DNA of 64,000 nt, taken from contig CBDDKZ010000005.1 of NCBI GenBank assembly GCA_965230415.1, forward strand, positions 2,604,001 to 2,668,000, in the 5' to 3' direction. Each line of letters starts with the position of its first letter. Position 1 is the stretch's first letter. The notes beneath the pieces were generated by a model, which worked only from the letters and a program-made list of their open reading frames with translations, searched no databases and had not been told where the DNA came from. This document shows, piece after piece, positions 1 to 9,030 of this stretch. Origin of the DNA: CBDDKZ01 sp965230415 (GTDB taxonomy: Bacteria > Bacteroidota > Bacteroidia > Cytophagales > JAAEPT01). The translations under genes were made by a program, and so were the position numbers.

Positions 1-124
1 ATGCAAAAATTGTGTTATCTACTCTCTTTTTGCTTAGGTTTAGAATAAAGATTTTGTAACTGTAAAGCAGTTATTTCGTGTTAAAAAAGGAATTAGTATA
101 ATTAGGAACTTAAAAATTAGGGTC

Positions 125-1156
125 ATGAATAAAATGAGTGTGTTTCATAAGACTTTTGGTGTTCTCTCATTTCTTTCAATTGTTTTCTTGACAAGTTGTG
201 GAGGTGGTGGCTACACTGGTAGTGGCGATCTTATTGGTGTGCCAGACCGTGTAGGTTGGGGACAAACATTGCCTTATGGTATGGTTGTTGCACCTTCGGG
301 TACATTCCATATGGGACAGGCAGATGAAAATGTGCCGGCATCCCAGACAAACCACAACAAACAAGTTACGATTGGTGGTTTTTATATGGATGATACAGAG
401 ATTACCAACAATGAATACCGACAGTTTATGTTGGTAATGCTAAACGATTCAATTGATGTATTGGGAGAAGAGTATGTAATGACAGAGTTGTACCCGGATA
501 CAACAGTTTGGGTTCGTGACTTTTCTCACCATATGGGAGATCCAATGATGGAGTATTATTATATGCACCCTGCATTTGATGATTATCCGGTTGTTGGTGT
601 AGATTGGTTCGCAGCAAAGTATTTTTGCAATTGGAGAACAAACCATATGAATGAATGGAGAACGAGCAATGGTATGTTTGCCATGCCGCGCTTCAGACTT
701 CCATCGGAAGCTGAATGGGAATATGCAGCGAGAGGTGGTAGAGATATGGCCAAATACCCATGGGGTAACCCGTATATTCGTAACGCCAAGGGTTGTATGT
801 TAGCAAATTTCAAGCCTGGACGTGGTAATTACTACGATGATGGATTTATGTATACATCACCTGTAGCTTCTTACTTCTCAAATGATTACGGCCTCTATGA
901 CATGGCTGGTAATGTATCAGAGTGGTGTGAAGATGCATTTTACGAAGCAGCTGTTCCTGTCGTATGGGATTTGAACCCTACTTACTTTAACGATGAGGAA
1001 GAGCGTAAAGTAATTCGTGGTGGTTCTTGGAAAGATATAGCATATTATTTGGAAACTGGTACAAGAACTTATGAGTATCAGGATACCACAAAATCTTTTG
1101 TCGGTTTTAGATGTGTAATGACATATTTGGGTCGTTCGTCTGGAGCTGAATTTTAG
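125..1156 (+). CDS. gldK: GldK/PorK, T9SS ring lipoprotein
   Basis: Lipoprotein of the type IX secretion and gliding apparatus; in the family it forms, with GldN/PorN, a ring at the periplasmic face of the outer membrane. The sequence shows a hydrophobic signal ending in a lipobox with Cys25, then a formylglycine-generating-enzyme (SUMF1-like) fold from about residue 50 to 335, with motifs RLPSEAEWEYAARGG, NVSEWCED, VIRGGSW and VGFRC. It lies directly before gldL, gldM and gldN, which separates it from the related GldJ. At 343 residues it is shorter than the Flavobacterium johnsoniae protein as I recall it (about 460), so the C-terminal extension seems to be missing. ATG 125 is used; Met4 is an alternative start. 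The gene is probably cotranscribed with gldL, which starts 68 bp downstream. Confidence 0.92.
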   Translation: MNKMSVFHKTFGVLSFLSIVFLTSCGGGGYTGSGDLIGVPDRVGWGQTLPYGMVVAPSGTFHMGQADENVPASQTNHNKQVTIGGFYMDDTEITNNEYRQFMLVMLNDSIDVLGEEYVMTELYPDTTVWVRDFSHHMGDPMMEYYYMHPAFDDYPVVGVDWFAAKYFCNWRTNHMNEWRTSNGMFAMPRFRLPSEAEWEYAARGGRDMAKYPWGNPYIRNAKGCMLANFKPGRGNYYDDGFMYTSPVASYFSNDYGLYDMAGNVSEWCEDAFYEAAVPVVWDLNPTYFNDEEERKVIRGGSWKDIAYYLETGTRTYEYQDTTKSFVGFRCVMTYLGRSSGAEF

Positions 1157-1224
1157 TAGTTAAAATTTTTATAATATTGAATAACCGTTAAACTTGTTCT
1201 ATTTCACTTTAAATTATTAGAAAA

Positions 1225-2031
1225 ATGGCAGCAAAAGGAGGATTTAAAGAAAAATTCTATCATAACATCGCACCTGTACTTACTGGTGTAGGAGCATCCG
1301 TAGTAATTGTAGGAGCCCTTTTTAAGATTCAGCATTACCCGGGTGCAGGTATTATGCTAGTAGCAGGGTTGGGTACAGAAGCAGTTCTTTTCTTAATGTT
1401 TGCATTCGCTCCGCAACCAAAAGAAGAGGTTGGCCTGGATGATTGGGCTAAAGTTTACCCTCAACTTGGTGATGAGTACGATGACTATGAAGAAGATCAA
1501 ATCCCTACTGGTGATGGTCTCACTAAGAAACTTGACGATATGATGCAAGATGCTAATATCAATCAAAATACAATTTCTTCTTTAGGAGAAGGATTGAAAA
1601 ATCTTGCTACTAATGTTGGTAGTATGAGCTCTTTGTCTGATGCTTCAGTGGCTACTGAAGAGTACGCACGTAATGCTAAGACAGCTTCTAAATCTTTAGA
1701 ATCTATGAGTAAGTCTTATGCATCTACAGCAGAAGCAATGTCAGGAATGGCTAACGCAGCTACAGATGCTCAGGAATACCACGCTCAGGTACAAAACATT
1801 ACTAAGAACTTAGGTTCTTTAAATGCAGTATACGAGATGGAGCTTCAAGATGCTAATAACCACTTGAAAGCTATGAATAAATTCTATAGCAACTTATCTA
1901 CTGCAATGGACAACATGTCTGAGGCAACAAAAGATACTGAGCAATTTAAGAATAACTTACAGTCACTATCTAACAACTTGACAGCATTGAATCAAGTTTA
2001 TGGTAACATGTTGACTGCGATGAAAGGGTAA
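1225..2031 (+). CDS. gldL: GldL/PorL, T9SS motor membrane protein
   Basis: Inner-membrane stator-like subunit that, with GldM, uses the proton gradient to drive type IX secretion and gliding. Two transmembrane helices sit near the N terminus, at about residues 15-36 and 41-64. The second carries an acidic residue within the membrane (GTEAVLF), in line with the conserved Glu thought to take part in proton flow. The rest is a cytoplasmic tail rich in Ser, Ala and Asn with heptad-like stretches (about 90-265), probably coiled coil. Its place between gldK and gldM makes the call firm. Confidence 0.93.
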   Translation: MAAKGGFKEKFYHNIAPVLTGVGASVVIVGALFKIQHYPGAGIMLVAGLGTEAVLFLMFAFAPQPKEEVGLDDWAKVYPQLGDEYDDYEEDQIPTGDGLTKKLDDMMQDANINQNTISSLGEGLKNLATNVGSMSSLSDASVATEEYARNAKTASKSLESMSKSYASTAEAMSGMANAATDAQEYHAQVQNITKNLGSLNAVYEMELQDANNHLKAMNKFYSNLSTAMDNMSEATKDTEQFKNNLQSLSNNLTALNQVYGNMLTAMKG

Positions 2032-2093
2032 TAACTCTTACGAGAATTAGAATTAATTAAATTATTATTTAAAACATTAAAAATTGATAAATT

Positions 2094-3740
2094 ATGGCTG
2101 GAGGTAAGGAAACCCCGCGTCAGAAATTGATCAACCTGATGTATCTCGTGTTATTAGCACTTCTCGCATTACAAGTAGGTGCTGAAATCATGGTGAAATT
2201 CTTACAGCTAAACAATAGTTTAGCGCTTTTCACTGAAGACTCAAAACACAAGTCTGCAGATTTGATCGAAACAATAGCTACCAAGGTAGCAGAACGTGGA
2301 AACAAAGAAAAAGAAGTTAAGGCGCTTGAAGAGGCTCAAAAGCTACACAAGCTGTCAAGTGACCTAATCGCTTACATTGATGAACGTAAGCAGGAGATGA
2401 TTGAAAAGTCTGGTGGTATGCTTGAAGATAAAGTGACACCCGTTGGTATGAAAAACGTAGATGTTGCTAGTGAAATGTTTCTTGGTGACAAAAAAGGTAC
2501 TGATGTAGGTAAGAAATTGGAAGCGGAGATGGATCAATACATCACTGAGCTTAACAAGATCTACAATGAAGTAAATCAACACTTAGGTGGTAAAGAAGAT
2601 AAAAATCACTATCCGTCAATGACTATGGATGGTAAGGAAGATCCTAACTTTGCTAAAAATCCTGAGCAGAACAAAAAGTCGTTCCTTGAATTAGCTTTTG
2701 ACCACACTCCTATGATTGCAGCACTGGCATTTATGACAGAGAAGCAATCAAAAGTTGCTGCTTATGAAGCAGAAATTTTAGGTAAACTAAAAGGTATGGT
2801 TGGTGCTGCCGATTTTAAATTCGACAAAATCGAGCCAATGGCGACTGCAGATGCGAAAGTAGTAGCAGCAGGTACGAAATATAAAGCTCAACTATTCGTG
2901 ACAGCAACTTCATCGGCAAACAAAGATGAAGAAGCGAAAATGTTCAAGGATGGAAGACCTATTACAGTAAAAAACGGAATGGGTCAAATCGAATTTAAAG
3001 CGTCAATTGGTGGTAAGCCAAATAAAGACGGTCTTTATAAACGTTCATGGAAAGGTACGATTAAAATGAAAGATCCTACTGGTGAAATGAAAACATTTGA
3101 GAAAAATTTCGAATATTTCGTTTCCAAGCCTGTTATTCAGGTGCAGTCTGCTGCTATTTCTGCTTTATACAGAAACTGTGGAAATGCCTTGAATATTCAG
3201 GTGCCCGCTTTAGGATCTGACTATAACCCGTCATTCTCTGTAAGTGGTGGTTCTTTAAGAAAAGGTAAGGATAAAGGTAAAATTATCGTAATCCCTACTT
3301 CTCCTAAAGTAGCTATTACTGTAAGCAGTGGTGGGCAGAAAATTGGTACTGAAACCTTTGGTGTGCGTTTGGTTCCTAAACCTGATATTATGGCGACTTA
3401 CAGAGGTAAAGAAGTGAACCAAAAGACTGGTATGACTGCTCCTGGACCAAGAAGTATTAAAATGGTAGCCAAGTCATCAGATCAAACCTTTACACAGAAC
3501 TTACCTAAAGATTCGAAGTATAGAGTTACGAAGTGGGAAGCTATCTTGGCAAGAGGTAAACGTCCTGTTTCTCGTAAGCAATTTTCGCAGCCGGAAGGTA
3601 ACTTAACAGCGTTCGCTTCACAAGCAAAGCCTGGTGATCGTATCGTTATCGAAGTAAAGCAAGTAAGACGTAGAACGTACCTTGGCGGTACTGAAGAAGT
3701 TAAAATTGGGACAACAATTATGACTGTTCCTTTGAACTAA
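2094..3740 (+). CDS. gldM: GldM/PorM, T9SS motor trans-periplasmic subunit
   Basis: Partner of GldL. A single N-terminal transmembrane helix (about residues 14-36, LINLMYLVLLALLALQVGAE) anchors a long periplasmic part that in the family forms four domains reaching from the inner membrane to the GldK/GldN ring. An N-terminal helical region (about 40-235) is followed by beta-rich domains to the end. The length of 548 residues fits the family. The stop codon is followed closely by a strong stem-loop at 3753-3787, so transcription through gldKLM may be cut or processed before gldN. Confidence 0.94.
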   Translation: MAGGKETPRQKLINLMYLVLLALLALQVGAEIMVKFLQLNNSLALFTEDSKHKSADLIETIATKVAERGNKEKEVKALEEAQKLHKLSSDLIAYIDERKQEMIEKSGGMLEDKVTPVGMKNVDVASEMFLGDKKGTDVGKKLEAEMDQYITELNKIYNEVNQHLGGKEDKNHYPSMTMDGKEDPNFAKNPEQNKKSFLELAFDHTPMIAALAFMTEKQSKVAAYEAEILGKLKGMVGAADFKFDKIEPMATADAKVVAAGTKYKAQLFVTATSSANKDEEAKMFKDGRPITVKNGMGQIEFKASIGGKPNKDGLYKRSWKGTIKMKDPTGEMKTFEKNFEYFVSKPVIQVQSAAISALYRNCGNALNIQVPALGSDYNPSFSVSGGSLRKGKDKGKIIVIPTSPKVAITVSSGGQKIGTETFGVRLVPKPDIMATYRGKEVNQKTGMTAPGPRSIKMVAKSSDQTFTQNLPKDSKYRVTKWEAILARGKRPVSRKQFSQPEGNLTAFASQAKPGDRIVIEVKQVRRRTYLGGTEEVKIGTTIMTVPLN

Positions 3741-3752
3741 TAAATTATGCTT

Positions 3753-3787
3753 CAATAGGAACACAATTTTACATTGTGTTCCTATTG
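3753..3787 (+). terminator. Stem-loop after gldM
   Basis: A perfect 15-bp inverted repeat (3753-3767 with 3773-3787) with loop TTTAC lies 12 bp after the gldM stop. No clean T-run follows (TACTTTAG), so it could be a terminator or a processing and stability hairpin. It separates gldM from gldN, which are usually treated as one operon. Confidence 0.75.
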
Positions 3788-3902
3788 TACTTTAGCACTA
3801 ATATCTATTAATAAGGTACTGCCCTTTTGTACAAAGCAGTAAATAACAAAAGATGGATGGTTTAACGAACGTACCTGATTGTTATTTTAAAGAGTTTAAA
3901 TT

Positions 3903-3945
3903 TTAGTATCATTTAATGATACTAATTACTGCCTTATTAAGGCAG
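3903..3945. repeat. Two adjacent palindromes in the gldM-gldN gap
   Basis: Two near-perfect palindromes lie side by side about 70-110 bp before gldN. The first is 3903-3925, with 11-bp arms around a single T (arm TTAGTATCATT). The second is 3929-3945, with 8-bp arms around a single T (arm CTGCCTTA). Such short centres suit protein-binding operators better than RNA hairpins. No regulator is suggested by the sequence. Confidence 0.5.
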
Positions 3946-4013
3946 AGATGTTAAGTAGGAAATGTGAAATATATTGTGCTGATTTATTAAAGGCACTGTT
4001 AATTTGTTAGGAT

Positions 4014-4901
4014 ATGAAAAAGTTAAGTTTATTATTATGCGCTTTAATCGTAATGGCGGTTACAGTTGTGGCGCAGGAGAGATTAGACGAAAACGGATAC
4101 GATCCGCTATCTAATAAGAAAATACATATTTCTGATATTATGTATCAGAAAACGATTACTCGCGCGGTTGACTTACGTGAGAAACAAAATCAGCCCTTGT
4201 TTGCAAGAGAGCACGAGATTAGTAAAATTATGATTGAGGCGGTACAAAGAGGAGAAGTAAAGCCTTACGATAATGATTCATTACTTACTGAAATAACACT
4301 CGAAGAGTTTAATAAAAGAATTCAAATACCTTCTACCGAAGCTGAAGTTTCTGAAGAAGATTTAGCTTTTATGGCTAATGAAGATGATGATGGCGGTTGG
4401 GGTGACGACGACGGAGGAGGAGATGACTTCGGTGACGACGAGGGAGGAGATGCTCCTGTACCTTCGACCAATGTTGATTATTTCTTTGCAAAAGATTTGT
4501 ATCAGCTGGAAATAAAAGAGAAAATGTTATTTGATAAGCAGAGATCAAGAATGTACTATGATATCTATTGTATCAGCATGTTCGTTCCTGCAGATCACCC
4601 AGATAACATTAAAGGTATTCAAATACCAATAGCATCTTTCAAATATTCAGAGTTGCTTCACGGGCCTTTTGAAAATAATCCTGAAGCGATATGGTACAAC
4701 CCATTTAACGAGTCAGAACACAGATCGCTTGCCGATGCTTTTGAGTTGAGATTATTTTCTTCATACATCATCAAAGTAAGCAATCCAAACGATGAGTTTT
4801 TGGTTGACATATATGGTGGAGATCCTCGTGTTGGAATCATGGCTTCTCAATGGAAAGCATTTGAGCTTCTTGAGTATGAGCACAACTTGTGGGAGTTCTA
4901 A
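4014..4901 (+). CDS. gldN: GldN/PorN, T9SS ring protein
   Basis: Periplasmic protein that forms the outer-membrane-associated ring with GldK/PorK in type IX secretion. An N-terminal signal peptide is visible (about residues 1-20, ending VVAQ). The conserved GldN region includes DISDIMYQKTITR-like residues near 40-60 and the C-terminal part with YYDIYCI and MASQWKAFELLEYEHNLWEF-type sequence. Between residues about 121 and 150 lies an insertion made almost only of Asp, Gly and Glu, splitting the domain. It follows gldM after 273 bp instead of the usual short gap, with hairpins and palindromes in between, so it may have its own promoter. Confidence 0.93.
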   Translation: MKKLSLLLCALIVMAVTVVAQERLDENGYDPLSNKKIHISDIMYQKTITRAVDLREKQNQPLFAREHEISKIMIEAVQRGEVKPYDNDSLLTEITLEEFNKRIQIPSTEAEVSEEDLAFMANEDDDGGWGDDDGGGDDFGDDEGGDAPVPSTNVDYFFAKDLYQLEIKEKMLFDKQRSRMYYDIYCISMFVPADHPDNIKGIQIPIASFKYSELLHGPFENNPEAIWYNPFNESEHRSLADAFELRLFSSYIIKVSNPNDEFLVDIYGGDPRVGIMASQWKAFELLEYEHNLWEF

Positions 4902-4921
4902 AAAAAATATTTCATATTTAG

Positions 4922-4950
4922 AAAGGGGTAGCTTGGCTATCCCTTTTTTT
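4922..4950. terminator. Terminator between gldN and uvrC
   Basis: Stem 4922-4932 pairs with 4936-4946 (11 bp, one G-T pair, loop TTG), followed on the plus strand by a run of T to 4950. The A-run on the other side lets it serve the converging uvrC operon as well. Confidence 0.85.
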
Positions 4951-4965
4951 ATGCGCTAAAAGTGC

Positions 4966-6777
4966 TTATTCTGAAGAAGCATTATTATTAAAATAACTAA
5001 TTACCACCTGTGCTTTTGCTTTACCAATACAATCGGTGAGTTCCTGTTCACTTGCATTGCGAATGCCATTCACTGTTCTGAATTTGGTTAATAGCTTTTT
5101 TTGAGTGCTGGCCCCAATTCCGGGGATTTGTTCTAATTCTGAATTTATGAAATTTTTGCTTCTCAGGTCGCGATGAAAAGTGATTGCGAAGCGATGGGCT
5201 TCGTTTCGAAGTTGCTGTATAAGCTTAAGAGAAGGAGATTTTTTACTAATCATCAGTGGGTCATTATCTCCCGGTGTGTATATCTCTTCAAGCCGTTTGG
5301 CAATGCCAATAACAGCTACATCCTTTTCTATTCCCAATGATTTAATAGATTTCATAGCGGCTCCTAATTGCCCTTTTCCTCCGTCTATAACTATCAGTTG
5401 AGGTAGTGGTTGATCTTCGTTGAGTAAGCGTTTATACCTTCTGTGAACAATTTCCTCCATAGAATCAAAATCGTTGGGCCCTTCCACCGTTTTTATTTTG
5501 AAATGTCTGTAATTTGATTTTGACGGTTTTCCCATTTTGAAGCAAACCATAGACGCTACGGGGTTGCTACCCTGTATGTTTGAATTGTCAAAGCACTCTA
5601 TATGAATGGGCAACTCCTTTAGTCTGAGGTCTTCCTGAAGAATTTTTAAAGTTGGAGGCTCCTTTTGGCGAGTAGTGTCATATGAGCGTTCTTTTTTAAA
5701 CTCGAGGACATTTTTCAACGATAAGTCAATGAGTTTCTTTTTATCACCGATTTTAGGAACCGTAATTAAGACATCGTCATTAGGATAGGGAAATTCGATA
5801 TTACTTATAATTTCTTTCACATCGCTGTTCGTTTCTTTTCGAATGAGCTGAACACCATTTGTGAGTATGTCTCCGTCATCTTCATCAAGATTCTTATTTA
5901 TCTGGAGGTTTCTACTCATTATAATTGTACCTTCTTTAACTCTCATAAAATTGAGATATACTCTACTTTCATGAGCGGACAATGTGAAAACCTCAAGATT
6001 AATTAATTTTGGATTTGAGACAACCGATTTGTTTTGAAATTTCTCTAATCGGTCCAGTTGCTCTTTAATCTCTTGAGCGCGCTCAAAATCCAGATTTTCT
6101 GAATAGGTTTTGATCTTATCTTTAAAATAGCTTCTTACTTTCGAAAGCTCACCGGTGAGTAAGTGTCTTGCCTGCTGAATATTTTCAAGATGATCTGATT
6201 CACTTTGCTTTCCTTCGCAGGGGGCGAGACAATTTCCAATATGGTATTCTAAACAAAGTTTGAACTTTTTGTTTTCAATATTTTCAGCACTTAAAAGTAG
6301 TTGGCAGGTTCTTATTTTAAAAAGCTTATGTAATAAGTCCAGTACCACTTTCATCGCTTTAACATTAATATAGGGACCGTAATAATCTCCCTTTTTGCGA
6401 TTAATTTCTCCTCGTACTGAAATAATTCTGGGAAAAGGCTCCTTGGTGATAACGATAAACGGAAAAGACTTATCGTCTTTTAACTGTATGTTATACCTGG
6501 GTTGATTTTCTTTTATAAGTGCATTTTCTAACAGCAGTGCATCAAATTCACTATTTACAACAATATATTCCAGGTGCGCTATTTGGGCAACCAGACGCAT
6601 TGTTTTGCGGTTGTGCTGGTTATCTTTTTGGAAATAACTACTTACACGGTTTTTAAGGCTTTTGGCTTTACCCACATAAATTAGTTCTCCTTCTTTATTA
6701 AAGTATTTGTACACGCCTGGCGAGCGTGGCAGGTTTTTAATTAGTTTGAGTAATGATTCTTCCTTTTTTGCTGACAT
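4966..6777 (-). CDS. uvrC: Excinuclease ABC subunit C
   Basis: Makes the two incisions flanking a DNA lesion in nucleotide excision repair, with UvrA and UvrB. Domains in order: GIY-YIG nuclease near residues 17-50 (GVYKYF, LIYVGKAKSLKNRV); a cysteine cluster region near 160-190; a UVR helix-pair for UvrB contact near 205-235 (DFERAQEIKEQLDRLEKF); the RNase H-like nuclease domain (IECFDNSNIQG, LIVIDGGKGQLGAA); and C-terminal helix-hairpin-helix motifs (IPGIGASTQKKLL). The length of 603 residues is normal. It is the last gene of a minus-strand run and begins 6 bp after the upstream PBP gene ends. Confidence 0.96.
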   Translation of the reverse strand: MSAKKEESLLKLIKNLPRSPGVYKYFNKEGELIYVGKAKSLKNRVSSYFQKDNQHNRKTMRLVAQIAHLEYIVVNSEFDALLLENALIKENQPRYNIQLKDDKSFPFIVITKEPFPRIISVRGEINRKKGDYYGPYINVKAMKVVLDLLHKLFKIRTCQLLLSAENIENKKFKLCLEYHIGNCLAPCEGKQSESDHLENIQQARHLLTGELSKVRSYFKDKIKTYSENLDFERAQEIKEQLDRLEKFQNKSVVSNPKLINLEVFTLSAHESRVYLNFMRVKEGTIIMSRNLQINKNLDEDDGDILTNGVQLIRKETNSDVKEIISNIEFPYPNDDVLITVPKIGDKKKLIDLSLKNVLEFKKERSYDTTRQKEPPTLKILQEDLRLKELPIHIECFDNSNIQGSNPVASMVCFKMGKPSKSNYRHFKIKTVEGPNDFDSMEEIVHRRYKRLLNEDQPLPQLIVIDGGKGQLGAAMKSIKSLGIEKDVAVIGIAKRLEEIYTPGDNDPLMISKKSPSLKLIQQLRNEAHRFAITFHRDLRSKNFINSELEQIPGIGASTQKKLLTKFRTVNGIRNASEQELTDCIGKAKAQVVISYFNNNASSE

Positions 6778-6783
6778 GAAAGT

Positions 6784-9030
6784 TTAAAGTCCGTCGTCGT
6801 CGTCTGAAGGTAGCAGGTTTAAGTTTAACTGTGTGTTAGAGGTGCTGGTATCTCCTTCACAGGTAATGTTTCTACTAATATGAGCTTCTGTTAGTTCTTT
6901 GGGTACATTAAACGGTCCGGGTTTGATATTTAAGTCTTTATCTTTATAAGTTTTCTGAAAAAACTTGGCCACAATAGGCAGGGCCATAGATCCTCCTGTC
7001 CATGCTCTTGATGATCTAAATGAAATTCCATAATCTTCAAATCCAACCCAACATCCGGCTACTAAATCTTTGTTGATGCAGAAAAACCAGCCGTCCTTAG
7101 ATTCCTGAGTGGTTCCTGTTTTTCCTCCCAGCTGGTTATGTTCTTTCAGGAGATTGTAACGATAGTTTAAAGATCGACCGGTTCCTATCATTACACCGGC
7201 TCTCAGCATTGATACCAATTCGTAGGCATGAATGGGGTTCATGATGTTTTTTGGAACCGGATTGTTTTGGTAAATGACATTGCCATTAGCATCGGTGATT
7301 TTTGTAATGTAATAGGGCTTAATGTAGTCGCCATTGTTGACTACAGTGGTGTAAACAGGGATCATGTCTAATAGGCTCAACGAGCTTGTTCCTAAAGCCA
7401 TAGAGATTTTGAGATCGAGTTTACGCCTCGGAATACCAAACTTCTGAGCCTGATCAGCGATATTTGAAGGTCCAATTTTATCAATAAGATAGGCAGCACA
7501 ATTGTTTTTTGAATATGCGAGACACTCTTTTAATGTAATGGGTTCGTTTGTGGGTTTAACTTTAGGTTTCCAAATTTTGCCATCAGGCATAGTAATAGAC
7601 ACTGGCACGTCCAAAATTTCAGAGCAAGGTGAATAACCATTTTCTACAGCCGATGCATAAACAATAGGTTTAAAAGTTGACCCCACCTGCCTGTCGGCTT
7701 GCATTACATGATCATAAGCAAAGTGCTTCTGATTTAGACCGCCTACCCACGCTTTTACTTGCCCGTTTGAAGGAGATACCGCTAGGAAACCACTATGAAA
7801 GAACTTTTGATAATATTCAAACTCTTCTTTGTAGCTTAATGTGGTGTCTCGTTCTCCTCCAAAGGTAAATACCGTTGTTTTTCTTTTTTCGTTTAGCACA
7901 ATATCTATGGAATCAGGATGTTCTTTGAAGCGGTCTGCCAGTTCCTTGTAAAATCCTCTTCTTTTGATCTTTCTCTTGATATAGTTCTTTTTCCATGGAT
8001 TTCTTTTACCACATTGCTTTAAGAATTTCGTCTGTATTTGTTGTAAATGTTCTTGCACAGCCGCTTCGGCATGGATTTGCAAACGTGAATCTATCGTTGT
8101 ATATATTTTAAGACCGTCGGTATAAAGGTTATGACCATTTTTCTTACATATTTCCTCAAGCTCACTTTTAATTTGTGCTCTAAAATAAGTAGCAAGACCC
8201 GTATTATAATCTTGCACTCTGAAGTCAAGGTCTATTGCTTGCTTTTTCAAAGAGTCGTAAGCTGCTTTTTCCAGGTAACCATACTTAACCATTTGGTTCA
8301 TAACTACATTTCGTCGTATTTTAGAATTTGCAGGGTTCTTGACAGGGTCATATTTTGTATTCGCTTTTAATGTGCCCACAAGTACTGCTGCTTCCTTCGT
8401 ATTCAATTCTATTGGGGCTTTGTTAAAGTAGGTCTTAGCAGCTTCATTGATACCTGTCGATTTTAAACCAAATTTCACCGTATTTAGGTACATGGTAATA
8501 ATCTCGTGCTTGGTGTAGGAGCGTTCCAGACGGGAAGCAATTATCCACTCTTTGGCTTTCATTACCAGACTATTGGGACTCCGGTATTTTTCCAGATCAC
8601 GCATACGGAAAAGATTTTTTGCCAATTGCTGTGAAATAGTACTGCCACCACCTTTCATATTTCTGGTTAGCACACCTACTATCACACGTAATGTGGCACG
8701 CATGTCAATACCCGAATGAAATTCAAAGCGTTCATCTTCAGTAGCAATTAAGGCTTTAATTACACTTTTATTGATAGCATCGAAACCTACTTTTGTTCTG
8801 TTGGTACTGTAGTATTTTCCCAATTCAACTCCATCAGATGTATATAAAACCGAAGCAAGCTCGCTATGTGGGTTTTCTAATATTTCAAAATCCGGAATTT
8901 CCCCAAAAGCATTAAACCAGTTACCTTTTACTGCATATACAAAGAGTACGAAGGTGAGAAAAGAAACTCCAAATCCTATCCAAAGTGCTTTTACAGCTAT
9001 ATTAATTAGTTTGTTAGATTTTTTAGCCAT
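6784..9030 (-). CDS. Class A penicillin-binding protein (copy 2)
   Basis: Bifunctional peptidoglycan synthase, anchored in the inner membrane and active in the periplasm. One transmembrane helix lies at about residues 10-32. The GT51 glycosyltransferase domain shows EDERFEFHSGID and GGSTISQQLAKNLF. The transpeptidase domain shows the active-site GSTFKPIVY (SxxK), SKN as the SxN motif, and KTGTTQES. The length is 748 residues. Its start overlaps the stop of the preceding PBP gene by one base (TAATG on the minus strand), so the two are translationally coupled. The two paralogues are clearly related but differ in the C-terminal tail, which here ends in an acidic SDDDDGL. Confidence 0.93.
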   Translation of the reverse strand: MAKKSNKLINIAVKALWIGFGVSFLTFVLFVYAVKGNWFNAFGEIPDFEILENPHSELASVLYTSDGVELGKYYSTNRTKVGFDAINKSVIKALIATEDERFEFHSGIDMRATLRVIVGVLTRNMKGGGSTISQQLAKNLFRMRDLEKYRSPNSLVMKAKEWIIASRLERSYTKHEIITMYLNTVKFGLKSTGINEAAKTYFNKAPIELNTKEAAVLVGTLKANTKYDPVKNPANSKIRRNVVMNQMVKYGYLEKAAYDSLKKQAIDLDFRVQDYNTGLATYFRAQIKSELEEICKKNGHNLYTDGLKIYTTIDSRLQIHAEAAVQEHLQQIQTKFLKQCGKRNPWKKNYIKRKIKRRGFYKELADRFKEHPDSIDIVLNEKRKTTVFTFGGERDTTLSYKEEFEYYQKFFHSGFLAVSPSNGQVKAWVGGLNQKHFAYDHVMQADRQVGSTFKPIVYASAVENGYSPCSEILDVPVSITMPDGKIWKPKVKPTNEPITLKECLAYSKNNCAAYLIDKIGPSNIADQAQKFGIPRRKLDLKISMALGTSSLSLLDMIPVYTTVVNNGDYIKPYYITKITDANGNVIYQNNPVPKNIMNPIHAYELVSMLRAGVMIGTGRSLNYRYNLLKEHNQLGGKTGTTQESKDGWFFCINKDLVAGCWVGFEDYGISFRSSRAWTGGSMALPIVAKFFQKTYKDKDLNIKPGPFNVPKELTEAHISRNITCEGDTSTSNTQLNLNLLPSDDDDGL

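Noticed and set aside
1..48. A 15-codon frame at the window start (MQKLCYLL...)
   Set aside because: Too short to judge; it may be the tail of an upstream gene or chance.
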